DNA of 36,975 bases, taken from Thermanaeromonas sp. GTDB taxonomy: Bacteria; Bacillota; DSM-521; Neomoorellales; Neomoorellaceae. The number at the start of each line of letters is the position of its first letter. The first letter of the stretch is position 1. A model generated the notes under the pieces. That model did not search any database and was not told the DNA's origin. It was given only the letters and a program-made list of their open reading frames with translations. The position numbers and the translations under genes are program-made. The stretch covers positions 1 through 36,975 of the forward strand of contig NZ_JAKKUR010000014.1 of NCBI RefSeq assembly GCF_021890735.1. The letters are read 5' to 3'. Shown piece by piece: positions 34,393 to 36,975 of the stretch.

Positions 34393-35394
34393 GTGTTTTT
34401 GTTTACGACTCCAGACTGTGATATGTGGAAGATATATTCTTCTAGACGGTCGCTTTTTTACACTTACACTTTAGTAGGTTATCCTCTAAAAGGAATTTCT
34501 TCCTTTCTGGGAGCTATAGACAAGAGAGGACATTTGCACTTAATCCTCAAGTTGCATGATAATCAGCATGTTTATTCTTTTTGGGAAGGGCAGCGTTGGC
34601 ATACTCTCCCTCTCCCCCTTCAGGGGTGCGAACGAGTACATGGTTTAGTAGTAGACAATACTGGAAAGACGCATATTTTGTTGAGGCTACAAGGAGAAAC
34701 GATACACCTTATCCGCTACCGTGGGCAATGGTTTATAAAAAACCTTCCTTTTAAGTTGTATGGAGAACCTTTATGTATTCAACTTTGGGAAGGAGAATAT
34801 CTCTTTGTCTGCTGGGAGGAGACAAAGCAAAACGTAAAGAAGATATTTTATACTTTTTATCAAAAGGGAAATTGGTCCTCCCCTTCCCTATTGCTAGAAC
34901 AGCGTAATGAGGCTAAGTGTTATGTCTACTTTATAGATATTTCTAACAAAAGTTTCGAGATTTACTCTTTTGTTTGGGAACCTCAGGGACAAGAATATCA
35001 ACTGTACTGCTACACAGAGGCCAATAGAAAGACTCAATTAGCAACCCATATACTGGGGAAAACTTTAGGGTTTCCAGACAGTTATCCCCTTCTCTTAAGT
35101 AGTAGGAGTAATTATCTCCTCTGTTGGACAGTAAACGGCCAATTTACTTTTTCCCTTAAGGCAAAAAGGGGCTCTTGGAGCCGGCCCCAAGGAGATTATC
35201 TCTTCTTCCCCACAAGTATAAAACCACTTTTTACCTGGAACGGTTGGGAACATGATAAGGCTGCCTTTACCCGGGTGAATGGGTTAGACCTGGACTGGCC
35301 TTTGATCATAGGGGTTGATCAGATTTTACCCTACTGCAAGGCTGTTTTGGCCCTTTCCAACCCTTTTCGGCAATTAGAAGTACCACAAGGTTAG
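34393..35394 (+). CDS. Unrecognised 333-residue protein with beta-propeller-like repeats
   Basis: GTG 34393 directly follows an in-frame TAA, and the only upstream purine tract (GGGGG) is 11 bases away; ATG 34423 is the alternative start. The protein is rich in aromatic residues and beta-strand-like segments. Loosely repeated units of the form G(H/K)xHLxLxL (GHLHLILKL near residue 46, GKTHILLRL near 92) are followed by aromatic strands such as LIRYRGQWF and KIFYTFYQKGNWSSP. This suggests a beta-propeller or sialidase-like scaffold. No signal peptide or membrane helix is evident. The DNA is more AT-rich than the housekeeping genes, hinting at transfer or relaxed constraint. Function unknown. 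Confidence 0.7.
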   Translation: MFLFTTPDCDMWKIYSSRRSLFYTYTLVGYPLKGISSFLGAIDKRGHLHLILKLHDNQHVYSFWEGQRWHTLPLPLQGCERVHGLVVDNTGKTHILLRLQGETIHLIRYRGQWFIKNLPFKLYGEPLCIQLWEGEYLFVCWEETKQNVKKIFYTFYQKGNWSSPSLLLEQRNEAKCYVYFIDISNKSFEIYSFVWEPQGQEYQLYCYTEANRKTQLATHILGKTLGFPDSYPLLLSSRSNYLLCWTVNGQFTFSLKAKRGSWSRPQGDYLFFPTSIKPLFTWNGWEHDKAAFTRVNGLDLDWPLIIGVDQILPYCKAVLALSNPFRQLEVPQG

Positions 35395-35460
35395 CAGGAA
35401 AGCTACTTCTTTTTTACGGACCAGTTAGTGGGCGGTATCCTTGGCGAGGTTTGTAACAAT

Positions 35461-35485
35461 AAAAAATCCGGCCTGTTTGCCCGGA
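35461..35485 (-). terminator. Possible minus-strand terminator
   Basis: Read on the minus strand, TCCGG and CCGGA (35485-35467) form a short stem followed by TTTTTT (35466-35461). No minus-strand gene lies to its right, so it may only block antisense transcription. Confidence 0.35.
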
Positions 35486-35606
35486 AGCGTTGGAATTATT
35501 AGCCTTGGTAGCCCTACAATAAGCCAGCACATAAAGACTGTAAAAACTGCGGCGCAGTGAAAGAAGAAGCTATTATTTGCAACGAGGAGCAAATACGAAA
35601 GAAAAC

Positions 35607-35625
35607 GTTATACTTGGTGTATAAC
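35607..35625. promoter_or_regulatory. Palindromic operator candidate
   Basis: GTTATAC 35607-35613 and GTATAAC 35619-35625 form a perfect 7-bp inverted repeat with a 5-base centre, touching the -35 box of the next promoter. It could be the binding site of the small HTH protein encoded just downstream. Confidence 0.55.
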
Positions 35626-35655
35626 TTGACTTTGTAGGCCAAAACGGCGTATAAT
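35626..35655 (+). promoter_or_regulatory. SigA promoter of the small HTH gene
   Basis: TTGACT 35626-35631, 18-base spacer, TATAAT 35650-35655, about 30 bases before the ATG. Confidence 0.75.
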
Positions 35656-35685
35656 TGAACCAGGCTATTGAAAGGAAGCATAACG

Positions 35686-35862
35686 ATGTCTGTAAGATTT
35701 TGGACGGTCACTGACTTAACGAAGGAGCTCAACATCTTGAGGAGGGTTATTTACAACGCGGTAACGAAAGGCCGGTTGTACGGAACCAGATTGGGTCCGC
35801 GGTTTTACATCCCCCATGAAGAGGTCAAGCGTATTCTCGGGACCGCCACGGGTCACAAATAA
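35686..35862 (+). CDS. Excisionase/MerR-like helix-turn-helix DNA-binding protein
   Basis: 58 residues from ATG 35686, with AAAGGAAG upstream. The sequence RFWTVTDLTKELNILRRVIY then NAVTKGRLYGTRLGPRFYIP and HEEVKRIL is the layout of the small winged-helix excisionase domain: recognition helix, wing with GPRFYIP, final helix. Such proteins regulate site-specific recombination or act as small repressors. No integrase lies in the window. A strong promoter with a palindrome directly upstream suggests autoregulation. Confidence 0.8.
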   Translation: MSVRFWTVTDLTKELNILRRVIYNAVTKGRLYGTRLGPRFYIPHEEVKRILGTATGHK

Positions 35863-36192
35863 TATGTATACTCAAAGTAGTCATGCATACTCGGTCGCAG
35901 GTTGCTCATTCCCAGAAGCTAGCTGGAACGGCTACTCAGCAGGATGCAAAACGAAAAAGGCCCGGAGTTTGCCGGGGCACTCTACAGTATGCTGGCTCGC
36001 TATCGAACCCCATGTATAGAGCAGAAAGCTCCTTTGGATCATAGGACCGGAAAAGGGGGTTAGCCTTGCGGCTTAAGCAAGCCGACCCGGAGACTTGCTG
36101 GTCTACGTGCCCGATGAGGAACAAGACCGCTAGTGAGCTTGTGGCTCATGAGCTTGAACCCATAGCGATTAACGGCTAAGGAGGAGTATAGT
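35863..36192. other. Intergenic region, no gene recognised
   Basis: 330 bases. Small inverted repeats are visible (GGCTTAAGC near 36070; GAGCTTGTGGCTCATGAGCTT near 36137). A 21-codon frame at 36114-36179 lacks a ribosome site. No tRNA was recognised. Confidence 0.4.
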
Positions 36193-36399
36193 ATGAAGCT
36201 CCCAGTAATCCTCGCCAAAGGCGAAGACGGCTACATTGTAGCCGAGTGCCCTGTCCTTCCTGGGGGTGTATCCCAGGGAAAAACACGGGACGAAGTACTT
36301 GCAAATATCCGGGAAGCGATTGAGCTATACTTGGAGACAAAAGAAGCACCTAAACTGCCCACAGCCTTCGAGATTGCCGAAGTGGAAGTTGCCATATAA
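36193..36399 (+). CDS. HicB-family antitoxin (first copy)
   Basis: 68 residues from ATG 36193 with AAGGAGGAG upstream. It is a partial-RNase-H-fold HicB: LPVILAKGEDGYIVAECPVL, GGVSQGKTRDEVLANIREAI then ELYLE, and the EVEVAI end. The protein should bind and block a HicA toxin. The overlapping downstream frame begins like HicA but breaks off after about ten codons, so this antitoxin now seems unpaired. It may cross-bind the HicA2 product. Confidence 0.88.
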   Translation: MKLPVILAKGEDGYIVAECPVLPGGVSQGKTRDEVLANIREAIELYLETKEAPKLPTAFEIAEVEVAI

Positions 36400-36480
36400 T
36401 GCCCAGGCTGCCGGTGTGTTCAGGTAAGAGGCTATCAGGACTTGTGAATATATCCCACAAGGGTGGGGGGTTAAACAGTT
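36399..36480 (+). pseudogene. Truncated HicA toxin remnant
   Basis: ATG 36399 overlaps the hicB1 stop (TAATG), the usual hicBA junction. It reads MPRLPVCSGKR, which matches the HicA N-terminus (compare MSPKLPGVSGREV of the complete hicA at 36678). Homology then ends (LSGLVNISHKGGG). The helix and the GSH catalytic motif are missing. The frame runs on into hicB2 without resemblance to HicA. Confidence 0.6.
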
Positions 36481-36681
36481 ATGCGCTTTACGGCAGTGAT
36501 AACGAAAGAGGGTCAATGGTATGTGGCTAGGGCTGTTGAGGTAGAGGTCGCCAGCCAGGGCAAGAACATCGAGGAGGCCCTTGCGAACTTGAAAGAGGCC
36601 CTAGAGCTTTATTTCGAGGATGAGCCTTTACCGGAGGCCCTGCCTGAACCCATAATCGCCACGGTTGAGGTAGCGTTATGA
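36481..36681 (+). CDS. hicB: HicB-family antitoxin (second copy)
   Basis: 66 residues from ATG 36481, 11 bases after GGTGGGGGG. HicB pattern: FTAVITKEGQWYVARAVEVE, VASQGKNIEEALANLKEALE then LYFED, ending ATVEVAL. It overlaps hicA by ATGA, so toxin translation depends on antitoxin translation. It is only distantly similar to the first HicB, so not a recent duplication. Confidence 0.9.
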   Translation: MRFTAVITKEGQWYVARAVEVEVASQGKNIEEALANLKEALELYFEDEPLPEALPEPIIATVEVAL

Positions 36682-36902
36682 GCCCTAAACTGCCTGGGGT
36701 ATCAGGTCGGGAGGTCATCAAAGCCCTTACAAAGGCAGGGTTTCGTCAGGCCAGCCAGCGAGGGAGCCATGTCAAAATGCGTCACCCTAGCGGCAGAACG
36801 GCTATAGTGCCTTTGCATGATGCGCTTGCTCCTGGGACGTTACGCTCAGTGCTCAAGCAGGCGGGCCTCACTGTGGAAGAGTTTATTACGCTTCTGGGCT
36901 AA
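36678..36902 (+). CDS. hicA: HicA-family mRNA interferase toxin
   Basis: 74 residues. The double-stranded-RNA-binding-like fold is complete: LPGVSGREVIKALTKAGFR, then GSHVKMRHP with the catalytic histidine (about residue 31), TAIVPLHDALAPGTLRSVLK, and AGLTVEEFITLL. HicA cleaves mRNA when HicB is lost. It starts inside the hicB stop region and is followed by a strong terminator. Confidence 0.93.
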   Translation: MSPKLPGVSGREVIKALTKAGFRQASQRGSHVKMRHPSGRTAIVPLHDALAPGTLRSVLKQAGLTVEEFITLLG

Positions 36903-36943
36903 AAACCGCTTTCTTCTAGGAGCCTCTAGGAAGGGCGCAAAAT

Positions 36944-36975
36944 GGCCGGGAGGTAATTTGGTATCCCGGCCTTTT
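36944..36975 (+). terminator. Intrinsic terminator after hicBA
   Basis: Perfect 8-bp stem GGCCGGGA 36944-36951 with TCCCGGCC 36964-36971 and a T-run that meets the end of the window. Confidence 0.85.

Noticed and set aside
34110-34421. 103-codon frame starting at ATG 34110
   Set aside because: It runs through an intrinsic terminator, has no ribosome site, and overlaps a shorter frame with a better start and a stop placed at the terminator.
35863-36192. tRNA-like stretch (TCGAACCCC near 36003)
   Set aside because: No acceptor stem or anticodon arm could be folded around it.

Overview
The window looks like chromosome of an anaerobic, endospore-forming, probably thermophilic Firmicute of the Moorella / Desulfotomaculum type (class Clostridia in the broad sense). 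The basis is the content: a biotin-dependent sodium-pump decarboxylase, a succinate dehydrogenase/fumarate reductase with two-subunit fumarase and malic enzyme, SpoVK, the order miaB-mutS-mutL-miaA-hfq-(DUF1540)-spoVK-ynbB, frequent GTG/TTG starts and strong AGGAGG ribosome sites. The species is inference. Every gene called is on the + strand.

Layout. 1-4589: methylmalonyl-CoA decarboxylase-type sodium pump (carboxyltransferase cut by the window edge, gamma, biotin carrier and beta subunits), with a DASS-family anion transporter lodged between alpha and gamma. 4764-9174: coaD, an iron-sulfur flavoprotein-like protein, a metallo-beta-lactamase-fold protein, the corrinoid adenosyltransferase cobO and a sodium:solute symporter. 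9175-15609: a structured leader with a strong terminator, then sdhA-C-D-B, fumarase alpha and beta, and malic enzyme. With the decarboxylase this covers propionyl-/methylmalonyl-CoA chemistry and succinate-fumarate-malate-pyruvate, as expected for propionate or C4-dicarboxylate metabolism. Both sdhA and sdhD carry a single-base frameshift.

15610-19945 is a gene graveyard. It holds a large nested inverted repeat, a broken MntA-HepT (MNT/HEPN) toxin-antitoxin pair, an intact UPF0173 hydrolase, an intact AbrB-type antitoxin beside a broken VapC/PIN toxin, and a decayed DDE insertion sequence whose 17-bp terminal inverted repeats are still perfect. 19946-33632 returns to housekeeping: guaB; a DUF362 / PPC-domain / DUF151 group; miaB-mutS-mutL-miaA-hfq; a twin DUF1540 protein; spoVK; and a YnbB-like PLP enzyme.

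33633-36975 is accessory again and partly AT-rich. It contains a tandem repeat, a 50-codon arginine/tryptophan-rich small ORF closed by its own terminator, an unrecognised 333-residue protein, a small helix-turn-helix gene behind a good promoter and a palindrome, and two hicB antitoxin genes. The first hicB is followed by what looks like a truncated hicA; the second has a complete hicA.

The main surprise is the clustering of eroded toxin genes whose antitoxins remain more or less readable (HepT, VapC, HicA1). No clearly new defence or biosynthetic system was seen. The best candidates for something undescribed are the small ORF at 34144 and the unknown protein at 34393. Several frameshifts fall in short homopolymer runs, so sequencing or assembly error must be excluded before decay is accepted.
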